The position numbers and the translations under genes are program-made. Under the pieces are notes generated by a model. The model was not told the origin of the DNA, ran no database searches, and was given only the letters and a program-made list of their open reading frames with translations. From Parachlamydiales bacterium (GTDB lineage Bacteria; Chlamydiota; Chlamydiia; Chlamydiales; JABDDJ01), in assembly GCA_041671045.1 (NCBI GenBank), contig JBAZCF010000005.1, positions 1 through 64,000 on the forward strand: a stretch of 64,000 bases of DNA, written 5' to 3'. Below, piece after piece: positions 43,771 through 51,449 of the stretch. How positions within the stretch are numbered: the first letter of the stretch is position 1; every line of letters starts with the position of its first letter.

Positions 43771-45012
43771 ATGAACTGTTCCATTAATTGGGCAATAAAG
43801 CTCATTTTTGTTCTAAATTTGTTGGGCAGTCCCGTCTATGGAATGGTGGCTGGAGGACGCCCGAATTCCATTTCAGGCGGTCATAATGCATTTGCAGGCG
43901 TTGTTAACCCTGCAAATGCGGTTTGGATTAAAGACCGTTTTGATATTGGGTTATTTTTGGTTCATCAAAAATCATCACTTAATAACCAAGATGACAATCC
44001 CCGTTTTAATCCAGGAAAAATCGACCAGACTTACAAAGCTAAGTATTTATTTACAGGGGATGCCGCCATTCATAGGCGAGGAAAAATAAAAGGATATGAA
44101 TGTTCGATAAGTTTAGCCACTTACACGACACCGGGTTATATAAAGGCACGAACAAAAAAGCCTATTCCTATTTTAGGGAATACACCTATTCATATAGAAG
44201 ATAAAACTCAGGTCGTTTCCTCTATATTTTCATTAATGCTTAATGAGGATCACTCAATAGGCTTTTCATTAGACTATTTCTATTTATCCCATCTTCGAGA
44301 CGGCTTTCAAAATTCCGATAATCCGCTCAGATCGGTTTCTCCCGGACACGTCACAAACAATGGAATGGACCATTCACACGGGCTTGGATTAACTTTAGGA
44401 TGGAGATGGAATATCAATAAGTCCCTTACTTTTGGATTAGCCTTTATAAAAAAAAGTTATGTTGGTCAATACAGGAAATATCGGGGATTTGAGCCTCATT
44501 ATGCAAAAAATTACATCCCTGAAACGATAGGAGGAGGGTTTACCTATCAATTTACCCAGAAAATTGCAGGGCGTCTTGAAGTTCTTTGGACTGATCTTGG
44601 AAATCTTCCAAACTCAAACAACAGTATTTTGCCAAATGGAAAGTTGAATACCAGTAAGCGAGGCTCTACTAAGTCTCCGGGAAGTGGGTTGCAAGATGCG
44701 ACTTTAATTAACCTCGGACTAGGGTATAAAGTAAATACTATGTTGTCGCTGGGCGCCGGCTTTTCTCATAGGATCAAATTACCAAGAAAGTCCCCATACA
44801 TTATATCCCATAGTTATATGCGACAAATAACTTATAATCTTATTTCTTGCGGAGTTAATTACAATTATCACCAGCATGATTTTTTCTTAACATTTTCACA
44901 TGGTTTTGATAATACTCAGTCGGGTTACATGCCAGAACAACTTGGAGGAGGAAAATTCAACTCAATGAAAAATTACAATTCTCTTTCGCTTGCTTGGGGG
45001 TACCTGTATTAA
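43771..45012 (+). CDS. Outer-membrane beta-barrel protein, FadL/OmpP1-like
   Basis: The 413-residue protein has an N-terminal hydrophobic leader (LIFVLNLLGSPVYG). VAGGRPNSISGGHNAFAGVVNPANAVW resembles the N-terminal hatch of FadL/TodX-type channels, which usually reads G-x-A-x-A-x-x-x-NPA. Alternating strands such as LGLTLGWRWNINKSLTFGLAF, ETIGGGFTYQFTQKIAGRLEV and LINLGLGYKVNTMLSLGAGFSH make up the barrel. It probably takes up hydrophobic compounds. It ends in YLY, an aromatic C-terminus typical of OMPs. Confidence 0.72.
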   Translation: MNCSINWAIKLIFVLNLLGSPVYGMVAGGRPNSISGGHNAFAGVVNPANAVWIKDRFDIGLFLVHQKSSLNNQDDNPRFNPGKIDQTYKAKYLFTGDAAIHRRGKIKGYECSISLATYTTPGYIKARTKKPIPILGNTPIHIEDKTQVVSSIFSLMLNEDHSIGFSLDYFYLSHLRDGFQNSDNPLRSVSPGHVTNNGMDHSHGLGLTLGWRWNINKSLTFGLAFIKKSYVGQYRKYRGFEPHYAKNYIPETIGGGFTYQFTQKIAGRLEVLWTDLGNLPNSNNSILPNGKLNTSKRGSTKSPGSGLQDATLINLGLGYKVNTMLSLGAGFSHRIKLPRKSPYIISHSYMRQITYNLISCGVNYNYHQHDFFLTFSHGFDNTQSGYMPEQLGGGKFNSMKNYNSLSLAWGYLY

Positions 45013-45132
45013 GAAAATTATACCTACTTGCATCTCATTCATTGCTTAGAATAAAAGTGGATATAAAAAAGGTAAACTGGTTTAAAGAATTATATTGCAC
45101 TTTTATTTATACGATACAAAAAATGGAGAAAA

Positions 45133-45996
45133 ATGATGTTTGGCCCATTTAGCAAAAGTCGCCTATTAGCCTTATTAGCGCTTTTATCATTAAATATAAT
45201 GAATTCTTCTTTAATGGCTTGGGATTGTTGTGATTCCTCCGAATGTTTTGATTCCTGTGAATCTAATAGGATGTATATAGGAGCATTTGGTGGGGGAATA
45301 TACTCCAACTCTACAAAAATTTCTCAAATGGGAACCGCTTATTTCACAGAGGCTGTAGGTGGTCCTTTGGCTGTATATGCGCAAGGACCCACAAAGAAAA
45401 CTTCATCAGGATTTGGTGGCGCACAAATTGGATATGAATGGTCTAGATCCCCTCTAAATATCGGGTGCTCAGATTGGTCTATAGCCTCTGCAGTAGAGCT
45501 GGAAGGTTATTGGTATAGCTATACCAAAAGAGGACACCTCATTAACCCCACAGACAGATTGCCTGAACACGACTTTTTGGATTCTTTTCAGATGGATGCG
45601 GGCGTGTACCTAGCCAACGCTGTATTTTCGCTGAACAATTCCTGCTTTAGGGCGTTTTCTCCGTACGTAGGTGGGGGGATTGGTGCGACACGCATATCCA
45701 TTAGAAATGCCACATCTTTACAAACTTCACCCGAGGAAGCAGGCATAAACCATTTCAATTCTAAACGAAGCGACTCGTCATGGGCTTTTGCGGCTCAAGC
45801 AAAGGCAGGGCTTCGGTATAATGTTTGTGAATCGTTCCACATTTTTGGTGAATATCGCTATTTGTTTGTGGACTCCAGTAATTATATTTTTGGATCGACT
45901 GTATACCCTACTCACGCGCCTACCTCGCCTTGGAATGTTAAAGTGCAAAACAGCCAATATAATGCTTTTGTTTTTGGCCTTCAGTACGACTTATAA
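45133..45996 (+). CDS. Outer-membrane beta-barrel protein, Lpg1974/MOMP-like type
   Basis: The 287-residue protein has a signal peptide (LLALLALLSLNIMNSSLMA) and then a Cys/Ser/Asp cluster (WDCCDSSECFDSCES). Strands include MYIGAFGGGIYS, GFGGAQIGYEW, SVELEGYWYS-like ASAVELEGYWYSY and AFSPYVGGGIGATRIS, and the C-terminus is AFVFGLQYDL. The pattern matches pore-forming Lpg1974-type proteins of Legionella and chlamydia-like bacteria. The clustered cysteines may form disulfide links between envelope proteins, as in chlamydial outer membranes. Confidence 0.75.
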   Translation: MMFGPFSKSRLLALLALLSLNIMNSSLMAWDCCDSSECFDSCESNRMYIGAFGGGIYSNSTKISQMGTAYFTEAVGGPLAVYAQGPTKKTSSGFGGAQIGYEWSRSPLNIGCSDWSIASAVELEGYWYSYTKRGHLINPTDRLPEHDFLDSFQMDAGVYLANAVFSLNNSCFRAFSPYVGGGIGATRISIRNATSLQTSPEEAGINHFNSKRSDSSWAFAAQAKAGLRYNVCESFHIFGEYRYLFVDSSNYIFGSTVYPTHAPTSPWNVKVQNSQYNAFVFGLQYDL

Positions 45997-46046
45997 CAAA
46001 ATTAAGGGTATAAGCACGGCCTAGATGCTGTGAGAAAGCATAAAAA

Positions 46047-46076
46047 AACCGAATGGTTTGTTATTACCATTCGGTT
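46047..46076 (-). terminator. AACCGAATGGT hairpin terminator after rhodanese gene
   Basis: AACCGAATGGT (46047-46057) pairs perfectly with ACCATTCGGTT (46066-46076). On the minus strand a run of seven T follows. It is downstream of the rhodanese gene and shares its stem with the hairpin at 39322. Confidence 0.75.
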
Positions 46077-46090
46077 GTCTTAATAGTCCT

Positions 46091-46126
46091 GGTGGGGGAT
46101 TATTAAGGGGGCAAAGCCCCCTTAAT
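46091..46126 (+). repeat. REP-like palindromic repeat, copy B (hairpin 2 only)
   Basis: GGTGGGGGATT is followed by ATTAAGGGGGC (46102-46112), an AAA loop and GCCCCCTTAAT (46116-46126). The first hairpin of copy A is missing; only its CTGG edge remains. It lies just after the minus-strand rhodanese stop. Confidence 0.75.
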
Positions 46127-46147
46127 TCTACTAAGTGCAGTCTTCAA

Positions 46148-46606
46148 TTATTCTTCTATAGGCACTACTGGATACTCAGCCACCTCACGCCATTCTTTTA
46201 AGCCGCCTGGATATTCAAGCACATTGTTATAACCGAGCTCTACCAGCTTATCGGTTAAATATCTTGAAAGGGGGCACGTAAAAGTGTAGCAATAAACTAT
46301 TATTAGATCATTTTGATTTGGGATGATTTGCTCTAATTCTTCAGGAGAGAACTCATAGGAGGCAAGTCTGGCTCCAGGAATCATCGTCCCATCATTCCAT
46401 TTATTACCGCGGGCATCCAATAAAAAGAATGAAGTATTTGCATCCATGAGTGCTTTCAGACCACGTGCATCAATATGGCCATAAGGTGTACGTTTAACAG
46501 CTTCTTCAGACTGAACACAGCGCGTTCCTTCTCCACTAAGAGCATAACTTGTTGAAGAGGTAACTAAAAATGTAGCTATCATTAAAATTTGCATTATTTT
46601 TTTCAT
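46148..46606 (-). CDS. Secreted rhodanese-like domain protein
   Basis: The 152-residue protein has a signal peptide (QILMIATFLVTSSTSYA). The rhodanese fold shows FFLLDARGNKWNDGTMIPGA and the active-site loop IVYCYTFTCPLSRYL, with the candidate catalytic Cys at 106 and another Cys at 111. The NVLEYPGGLKEWREVAEYPV C-terminus is typical. A periplasmic persulfide- or thiosulfate-handling role is likely. It starts 15 bases after the upstream Inc-like gene stops and may be co-transcribed with it. Confidence 0.85.
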   Translation of the reverse strand: MKKIMQILMIATFLVTSSTSYALSGEGTRCVQSEEAVKRTPYGHIDARGLKALMDANTSFFLLDARGNKWNDGTMIPGARLASYEFSPEELEQIIPNQNDLIIVYCYTFTCPLSRYLTDKLVELGYNNVLEYPGGLKEWREVAEYPVVPIEE

Positions 46607-46620
46607 ATATTCTCCTTTCC

Positions 46621-47571
46621 TTAGGTTAAATCTTGGTATGTAAGCGAAAAAATTCTAGTAAAAAAGCTTGAAGCTAAGAGCAAGAAAGGCATTGAACTTA
46701 GTGATCCCAAGCAAAATAAACATAGAGCTGAAATGATCAAGGTATTAGCAAAAATACCAAGTCCTTCGATAATGTATTTCTTTTTTAGTTTAGCTTGAAT
46801 ATCATCCAGTATTTGAGAAATCTCACTAATTTGTGGATCAGTAAATGTTTCAGTTCTGTCTTTAGTAATTAAGTCATAAAGTTTGTGAAGTTGGAGTTCA
46901 ATTTCTCCAGGAATTGCTTTCAAAGTTTTTTCTGTAAGCGGCGCCGCTATTTTGGCTTGTATTTCATTGACACCTAATTTTTTTTCTAAAAATGCCTCAA
47001 ACATTTCTATCCGGACATCGCTGACACTTCCAGAGACTTGATAAGTTTTCGCTATTTGAATGATGCGGGATATGGTGCCTAGGCCAGACATGGCAAGACC
47101 AAAAGGGAGTCCTAGAGCGGATAAACTTGCTATAGGCGAGCGCGCGGATAGATCTAAGACTGTATTAACAAAAGTAGTGATCGAATCAAATATATCTATA
47201 GTTATAATAGTAAAAGATAATGAACCTAATACAACATCTTCTTTATTATTAATTAGGTAATTTTTGAAAATTTTTTCGGAGATTGATTTTAAAGAAATCA
47301 AGCTAAAGGGTATGCTTACGATCGAGAATAATTTTAGGCGTGTTGTCGTTTTCTTAATCCTTTCCGGCAAGTCCTTTCCTAACAAACAGATTAACTGGCA
47401 GCTTTTGCTAGCAGCATTTAACAGGTGTCGCGTTAAGATTATAATTTTTCCAAGATAGCTCCAAACCTGATCCGCTTTGCCATAAATTCTTTTTATTTCT
47501 GTGCTTATCTGGTTTTGAAAGAAAAATTCATTCCTATCTAAATTTGTCTGATGAACTGTTAATGAGTGCAT
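46621..47571 (-). CDS. Inc-like multi-helix membrane protein
   Basis: The 316-residue protein has no signal peptide. Hydrophobic segments occur around residues 78-100, 112-140, 145-165 and 270-310, the last a bilobed pair (IIEGLGIFANTLIISALCLF and SMPFLLLASSFF). Helical charged stretches lie between them. This layout resembles chlamydial inclusion-membrane proteins and related families, without a sequence signature that proves it. Two identical-type 16-bp palindromes upstream (47626, 47751) suggest repressor control. The following gene encodes the rhodanese. Confidence 0.6.
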   Translation of the reverse strand: MHSLTVHQTNLDRNEFFFQNQISTEIKRIYGKADQVWSYLGKIIILTRHLLNAASKSCQLICLLGKDLPERIKKTTTRLKLFSIVSIPFSLISLKSISEKIFKNYLINNKEDVVLGSLSFTIITIDIFDSITTFVNTVLDLSARSPIASLSALGLPFGLAMSGLGTISRIIQIAKTYQVSGSVSDVRIEMFEAFLEKKLGVNEIQAKIAAPLTEKTLKAIPGEIELQLHKLYDLITKDRTETFTDPQISEISQILDDIQAKLKKKYIIEGLGIFANTLIISALCLFCLGSLSSMPFLLLASSFFTRIFSLTYQDLT

Positions 47572-47625
47572 AGCTAATCCTTAAATAATTAATATCATTT
47601 GAGCTTGTCGCTTTAACGACTAATT

Positions 47626-47641
47626 TACTACATCTGTAGTA
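47626..47641 (-). promoter_or_regulatory. BlaI/MecI/CopY-like operator 1
   Basis: The perfect palindrome TACTACATCTGTAGTA (apart from the central TC) lies 55 bases upstream of the Inc-like ATG. The core TACA-N2-TGTA is the recognition pattern of BlaI/MecI and CopY winged-helix repressors. No such repressor gene is in the window. Confidence 0.6.
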
Positions 47642-47750
47642 TTTTTAAATAAAATAAACAAACGCAAATGTCATACAAAGATAATAGTTTAGAATTTGTG
47701 ATTTCAATTTATCAAATGCTCTTTTTGTCATAAAATCTCTTCAAAGACAA

Positions 47751-47766
47751 TACTACATTTGTAGTA
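47751..47766 (-). promoter_or_regulatory. BlaI/MecI/CopY-like operator 2
   Basis: TACTACATTTGTAGTA is the same palindrome as operator 1 except for the central two bases. It lies 125 bases further upstream. Repetition of a 16-base palindrome at this distance is strong evidence for a real binding site. Confidence 0.6.
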
Positions 47767-48078
47767 TTTTGTGCAACAAGTTCCATTTTCTTAGAAAAAA
47801 TGGAATATTCTTGACTTTGGAAAACCATGCCACCGCCAGTATTTTTGGCAGTAAATTCCTTTGTCTATCTCGTGTATGAAGTAGCTGTCTAGAACTCATA
47901 TAGGACTAAGCGTAAGCCTAGTGAGTAATCTGCTCTCGATGATATCCATAAAAGATGTAGGTATCGCAACTGGGTGTTAGAAAATGAAAAAACCGGACGG
48001 ATCCTCTTTGGGGGAGAGTTTATCCGGTGAAATGCTGATGGCAGGTCAATAATTTGTGTGGTTGCAGAATTAAAGTAT
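47767..48078. other. Gene-poor stretch with a degraded terminator hairpin
   Basis: No gene is supported. An imperfect hairpin (ACCGGAC around 47993 with TCCGGT around 48028, followed on the minus strand by a T-run) looks like a leftover terminator. A minus-strand peptide ending SSRADYSLGLRLVL (just above 47889) vaguely recalls the C-terminus of formylglycine-generating-enzyme-type domains, but is too short to claim. Confidence 0.35.
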
Positions 48079-48144
48079 TTGAGGGAGTCCGAGGGCCTGT
48101 TGCCTTCTGGTGGGGGATTATTAAGGGGGTAAAGCCCCCTTAAT
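48079..48144 (+). repeat. REP-like double-hairpin repeat, copy C
   Basis: GAGGGAGTCC and an imperfect hairpin 1 (GAGGGCC, TGTTGCCTTCTGG) are followed by GTGGGGGATT and hairpin 2 (ATTAAGGGGG 48120-48129 with CCCCCTTAAT 48135-48144). The flanking TTGCCGA continues like the tRNA-Leu end beside copy E. The following stretch up to 48377 has no gene. Confidence 0.75.
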
Positions 48145-48377
48145 TGCCGATGAACGGACAATTATCGAACCAATTTGTCGAAGGAATGCGCAAAATCTAT
48201 GAGCTCGAACCATTTATAAAAATGGAATCTTCGCTAGCTAGTACCAGTAATAAGGGATCAAAAATTTGCAAAAAGGCTGTTTAGTAGGATTTTAGAAGCT
48301 TTTTCACCTTTTTCTTTACCCCCTTCATATCAATAGAACAACAAAGTCAACGACGGAGGGGGTTCTAGGGGGAGATT
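48145..48377. other. Spacer with possible tRNA-Leu 3' remnant
   Basis: The first 30 bases (TTGCCGATGAACGGAC, then TCGAACC at about 48166) resemble the complement of a tRNA-Leu acceptor and T-arm, with a small insertion. A similar block (ATTATCGAGCCATTTTGTCG) occurs at about 39372. The rest is AT-rich and carries nothing I recognise. Confidence 0.3.
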
Positions 48378-48893
48378 TTAACCATTAAGCTTTGATGAAT
48401 GATCGTGAAGAAAATAATCTTTCTTTATGCAGGCGTCTTCATCTTGCAATAGATCCATTTTTAATGCATCGATGGGCTTAACCCAAGTGAATCCTTTATG
48501 TTCATCAAAATTAATTCTCACTGCTCCGGGATCCCCTTGCAATTGAGTTCGAAATGCATGGTATACAAAGTGATTTTTTTCATTATATTCGACATAAACA
48601 GTCTTTAAAGTTTCAATTGTTTGGTTAGAAATATCCATACCTGTTTCTTCTTTAGTTTCTCTTATTACAGCTTGTAAAGGAGTTTCATTTTTTTCGACTT
48701 TACCTCCAGGGATACCCCATTTATTTCCTTCGGATTTATTGTTTTGACGATGAAGAATTAAAATTTGGCCTTTGTATTCAATATAAACTGTAGCAACTTC
48801 AACACAGGGCTTAAATTGGGGTGTTGGTTCTAAGTAGACAGTCGCAGAAAGCTTGGTGAGAAGTAATAGAGAGACGATTAAAATCTTTTTCAT
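48378..48893 (-). CDS. Nudix hydrolase with N-terminal signal peptide
   Basis: The 171-residue protein has a full Nudix box at 64-86 (GKVEKNE...REtKEETGM: Gly64, Glu70, Arg78, Glu79, Glu82, Glu83, Gly85). It hydrolyses a nucleoside diphosphate linked to another moiety; the substrate is unknown. Unusually it begins MKKILIVSLLLLTKLSA, a convincing signal peptide, so it would act in the periplasm or be exported to the host. It is a single gene. Confidence 0.85.
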   Translation of the reverse strand: MKKILIVSLLLLTKLSATVYLEPTPQFKPCVEVATVYIEYKGQILILHRQNNKSEGNKWGIPGGKVEKNETPLQAVIRETKEETGMDISNQTIETLKTVYVEYNEKNHFVYHAFRTQLQGDPGAVRINFDEHKGFTWVKPIDALKMDLLQDEDACIKKDYFLHDHSSKLNG

Positions 48894-49044
48894 CCTTAAA
48901 TGATCCTGTTTGATTGGTGTTTTTCGCTACACTTAACATAGTGAGATATCCCTAAAATAGCATAAAAGCAGAGGAATTTCTAGACATTTTGCAGAAAATA
49001 TGCAAAAATTAAGTAAACACAAGATTTATATAGGAGAAAATCCC

Positions 49045-50268
49045 TTGCTATTGCAATTTTCAGTCAAAAACTTTCGTTCTTTCGAGAAAGAAGAAGTCTT
49101 GAATCTATCTGCAGGAAAAGGGTCCGAACTACGCGATTCAAACACATTTGAATCTTCTCAAAATCAGCGCCTTGTTCGTTCTGCTGTGATTTATGGGCCT
49201 AATGCTGGCGGTAAAAGCAATTTGATTCGAGCAATTTTTTTCCTACAGCAATTCGTTCTCGCATCTTCAACGGCATATCAAGAAAAACAAAAAATCCCAC
49301 TGCAACCGTTTCGACTGAATGCAAAATCTCAAAATGAACCGAGTGAGTTTTCTATCGACTTCGTTTGCAATGATGTTCGTTTCACTTATCACCTAGCCCT
49401 CACTGAAGATCAGATCATAAGTGAAGAACTTTATGCATATCCTAAAAACTATCGTCAAACGTGGTTTACCAGAAAATGGAATCCATCTTCAAAAACATAC
49501 GATTGGTATCAAGGTCCAAGCTTTAAGGGAGAACATAAAGTTTGGGAACAAATGACGCGAGCCAATGCTCTCTATCTTTCCACAGCCGTGCAATTCAATA
49601 GTGAACAGCTAAAACCAATCTTTCTTTGGTTTAGAGATCAACTTGTCATTTTGCTAAAAAATGGTCCTATACAAGAAATTTATTTTAATCCCGATCTTAC
49701 CTTTCAATTTCTAAAAGATCCCAAAACTGCGCCATGGATTCACAAATTCATGGAATGTGCAGATATTGGGATCGAGAACTTTCATTTGATTGAAGAGGAA
49801 GTCCCTCCTTTAAAAAAAGTAGCAGTTAGAACTCAGCACAAAATGCTTGATTCTGATCAAAAAGTGTTTTTTGACTTATTTCTAGACGAGTCAGATGGCA
49901 CTCAAAGACTCTTTTCACAAGCCGGAGGATGGTTAAAGGCCTTGCGTGAAGGTTTGGTGCTTTTTGTAGATGAACTGGATCTTCATCTCCATCCCAATAT
50001 CGTTAGATATTTAATAGAGCTTTTTCATAGCCCAAAAACTAACCAAAAAAATGCTCAACTTATTTTCACCACTCATGACACCTCTTTGCTAGACAGTGAT
50101 TTATTTAGAAGAGATCAAGTTTGGTTTATACAGAAAGATGAACAACAAGCATCTCGACTCTATTCCCTTTTAGATTTTAAACCCCGCAAGGGTGAAGCCA
50201 TAGGCAAAGGTTATCTACAAGGTCGCTATGGGGCTCTTCCATTCATAGGGAAATTTCGTTTCTCATGA
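49045..50268 (+). CDS. RloA/AbiLi-like AAA ATPase
   Basis: The frame is open from an ATG at 49000. I prefer the TTG at 49045 because AGGAG lies 8 bases before it and the product then begins MLLQFSVKNFRSF, the family N-terminus. The protein is an AAA_15/RloA-type ATPase with Walker A (GPNAGGKS, 51-58) and SDGTQRLFSQAG as the signature. Walker B is LVLFVDELDLHLHP, and the switch His lies in IFTTHDTSLLD. It belongs with RloB in restriction-linked or abortive-infection loci (AbiL type). Its stop overlaps rloB by 4 bases. Confidence 0.87.
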   Translation: MLLQFSVKNFRSFEKEEVLNLSAGKGSELRDSNTFESSQNQRLVRSAVIYGPNAGGKSNLIRAIFFLQQFVLASSTAYQEKQKIPLQPFRLNAKSQNEPSEFSIDFVCNDVRFTYHLALTEDQIISEELYAYPKNYRQTWFTRKWNPSSKTYDWYQGPSFKGEHKVWEQMTRANALYLSTAVQFNSEQLKPIFLWFRDQLVILLKNGPIQEIYFNPDLTFQFLKDPKTAPWIHKFMECADIGIENFHLIEEEVPPLKKVAVRTQHKMLDSDQKVFFDLFLDESDGTQRLFSQAGGWLKALREGLVLFVDELDLHLHPNIVRYLIELFHSPKTNQKNAQLIFTTHDTSLLDSDLFRRDQVWFIQKDEQQASRLYSLLDFKPRKGEAIGKGYLQGRYGALPFIGKFRFS

Positions 50269-50888
50269 CTAGAAGAATTTCCATACGTTCCTATCGGAAG
50301 CCTGATACTCTATATTCTCCGCTTGATCTAGTTGTTTGTGAAGGAGAAACGGAAGTAGATTATCTTTGTGAGCTCGCAAGAAGTCTGCGTATTCATGTCC
50401 ACATATGCAAAGGGGATGGAACCGATCCAAAAAGCATCGTGAATACAGCGAAACGCAAATCTAAAGAGGATGGGGTAAAGTACGATAAGATATTTTGTGT
50501 GTTTGATCGAGACAATGACTTTTCAGCTTTTATAGAGGCGATTGAATTATGTAAATCCAAGAAAATTATTCCCATTATTTCTAATCCTTGTTTTGAACTA
50601 TGGCCCTTTCTGCATTTTCAAATGCGAGAATCCGGATTTGGAAATCCTCAACAAATGTTAAAAGCCTTAAAAAAATTGCTACCTTTTTCCAATTACGAGA
50701 AGGATGGGGTTCAAATTTTTAATTCCACCTATTCTCACATTGAAGTAGCGTGTAAGCATGCTGCATTGCTGATTGCCAAGCAACGTAATGACCCAAAGGA
50801 AGATCCCTTTACAAATATCCACGTGTTGGTCAAAAGGTTTCAAACTCTCAAAGATGAGCAAAACTATTTTGGAAAAAAATCTCATTAA
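50265..50888 (+). CDS. RloB/AbiLii-like TOPRIM-type protein
   Basis: The 207-residue protein has the RloB pattern: LVVCEGETEVDYL (Glu26), VHICKGDGTDPKSIVNTA, IFCVFDRDND (Asp81, Asp83) and ISNPCFELWPFLHF. This TOPRIM-like fold suggests metal-dependent cleavage of nucleic acid, activated or restrained by the RloA ATPase. The ATG overlaps the rloA stop as ATGA. From memory, RloA/RloB pairs correspond to the AbiL phage-defence system. Confidence 0.87.
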   Translation: MTRRISIRSYRKPDTLYSPLDLVVCEGETEVDYLCELARSLRIHVHICKGDGTDPKSIVNTAKRKSKEDGVKYDKIFCVFDRDNDFSAFIEAIELCKSKKIIPIISNPCFELWPFLHFQMRESGFGNPQQMLKALKKLLPFSNYEKDGVQIFNSTYSHIEVACKHAALLIAKQRNDPKEDPFTNIHVLVKRFQTLKDEQNYFGKKSH

Positions 50889-50890
50889 TT

Positions 50891-51331
50891 TTGAAGAAGA
50901 TTGAAGAACAATTTGATATTCCAGAATCACAGCAAAATACAAATGATTTGATCGCCGAATTATTTTCAATACGTAAACTACAGAGTGAAATCTTGTCATT
51001 TCAGACGCAAATTCCACAAATCAAGGTATTTTCCAGAAAAGAAGTTCGGGTTGAATTCATTGGGGCATTTTTCTCGACATTGCTCGATAAACCTCTACTT
51101 CAAAAGGACTCCTCAGCTCAAATTGAAAACATGTATTTCAAAGCAGTTGATTTGGATGAGAATGGTTCTATTCGTTTTGCTAGCAATAATCCATTAAACG
51201 TGATTTGGGTAATACAACTTCGCCAAAAAGATGTAAAAATTTATAGCAAGTTTTGTTTGGATTATAAAAGTCAAATCCCTTTAGAGTTCGATTGGTCTTC
51301 AATTGATCGGAGGTTGTTGGCGTTAGTATAA
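50891..51331 (+). CDS. Third gene of the RloAB-like operon, unknown
   Basis: The 146-residue protein starts at a TTG two bases after the rloB stop, an arrangement that implies translational coupling. It has no signal peptide or named domain. An N-terminal helical part (EEQFDIPESQQNTNDLIAELFSIRKLQSEIL) is followed by a beta-rich half (VIWVIQLRQKDVKIYSKFCLDYKSQIPLEFDWSSI). RloAB/AbiL systems are normally described with two genes, so this may be an extra partner, inhibitor or sensor, or an unrelated passenger. Confidence 0.6.
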   Translation: MKKIEEQFDIPESQQNTNDLIAELFSIRKLQSEILSFQTQIPQIKVFSRKEVRVEFIGAFFSTLLDKPLLQKDSSAQIENMYFKAVDLDENGSIRFASNNPLNVIWVIQLRQKDVKIYSKFCLDYKSQIPLEFDWSSIDRRLLALV

Positions 51332-51449
51332 TATCTGCTATTCACTTTACTGAAACTCAAAAACTTGTTATTCAATGCAAAATGACTGAATAAATTTTCT
51401 TACATCTTACGACAATGAATTTTATCTCTTGTCCAAAAGGAGAAAAATA

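Noticed and set aside
47889..48161. 90-residue minus-strand frame
   Set aside because: It runs through a terminator-like hairpin and repeat copy C, has no ribosome site and mixed composition; only its end (SSRADYSLGLRLVL) hints at a remnant.
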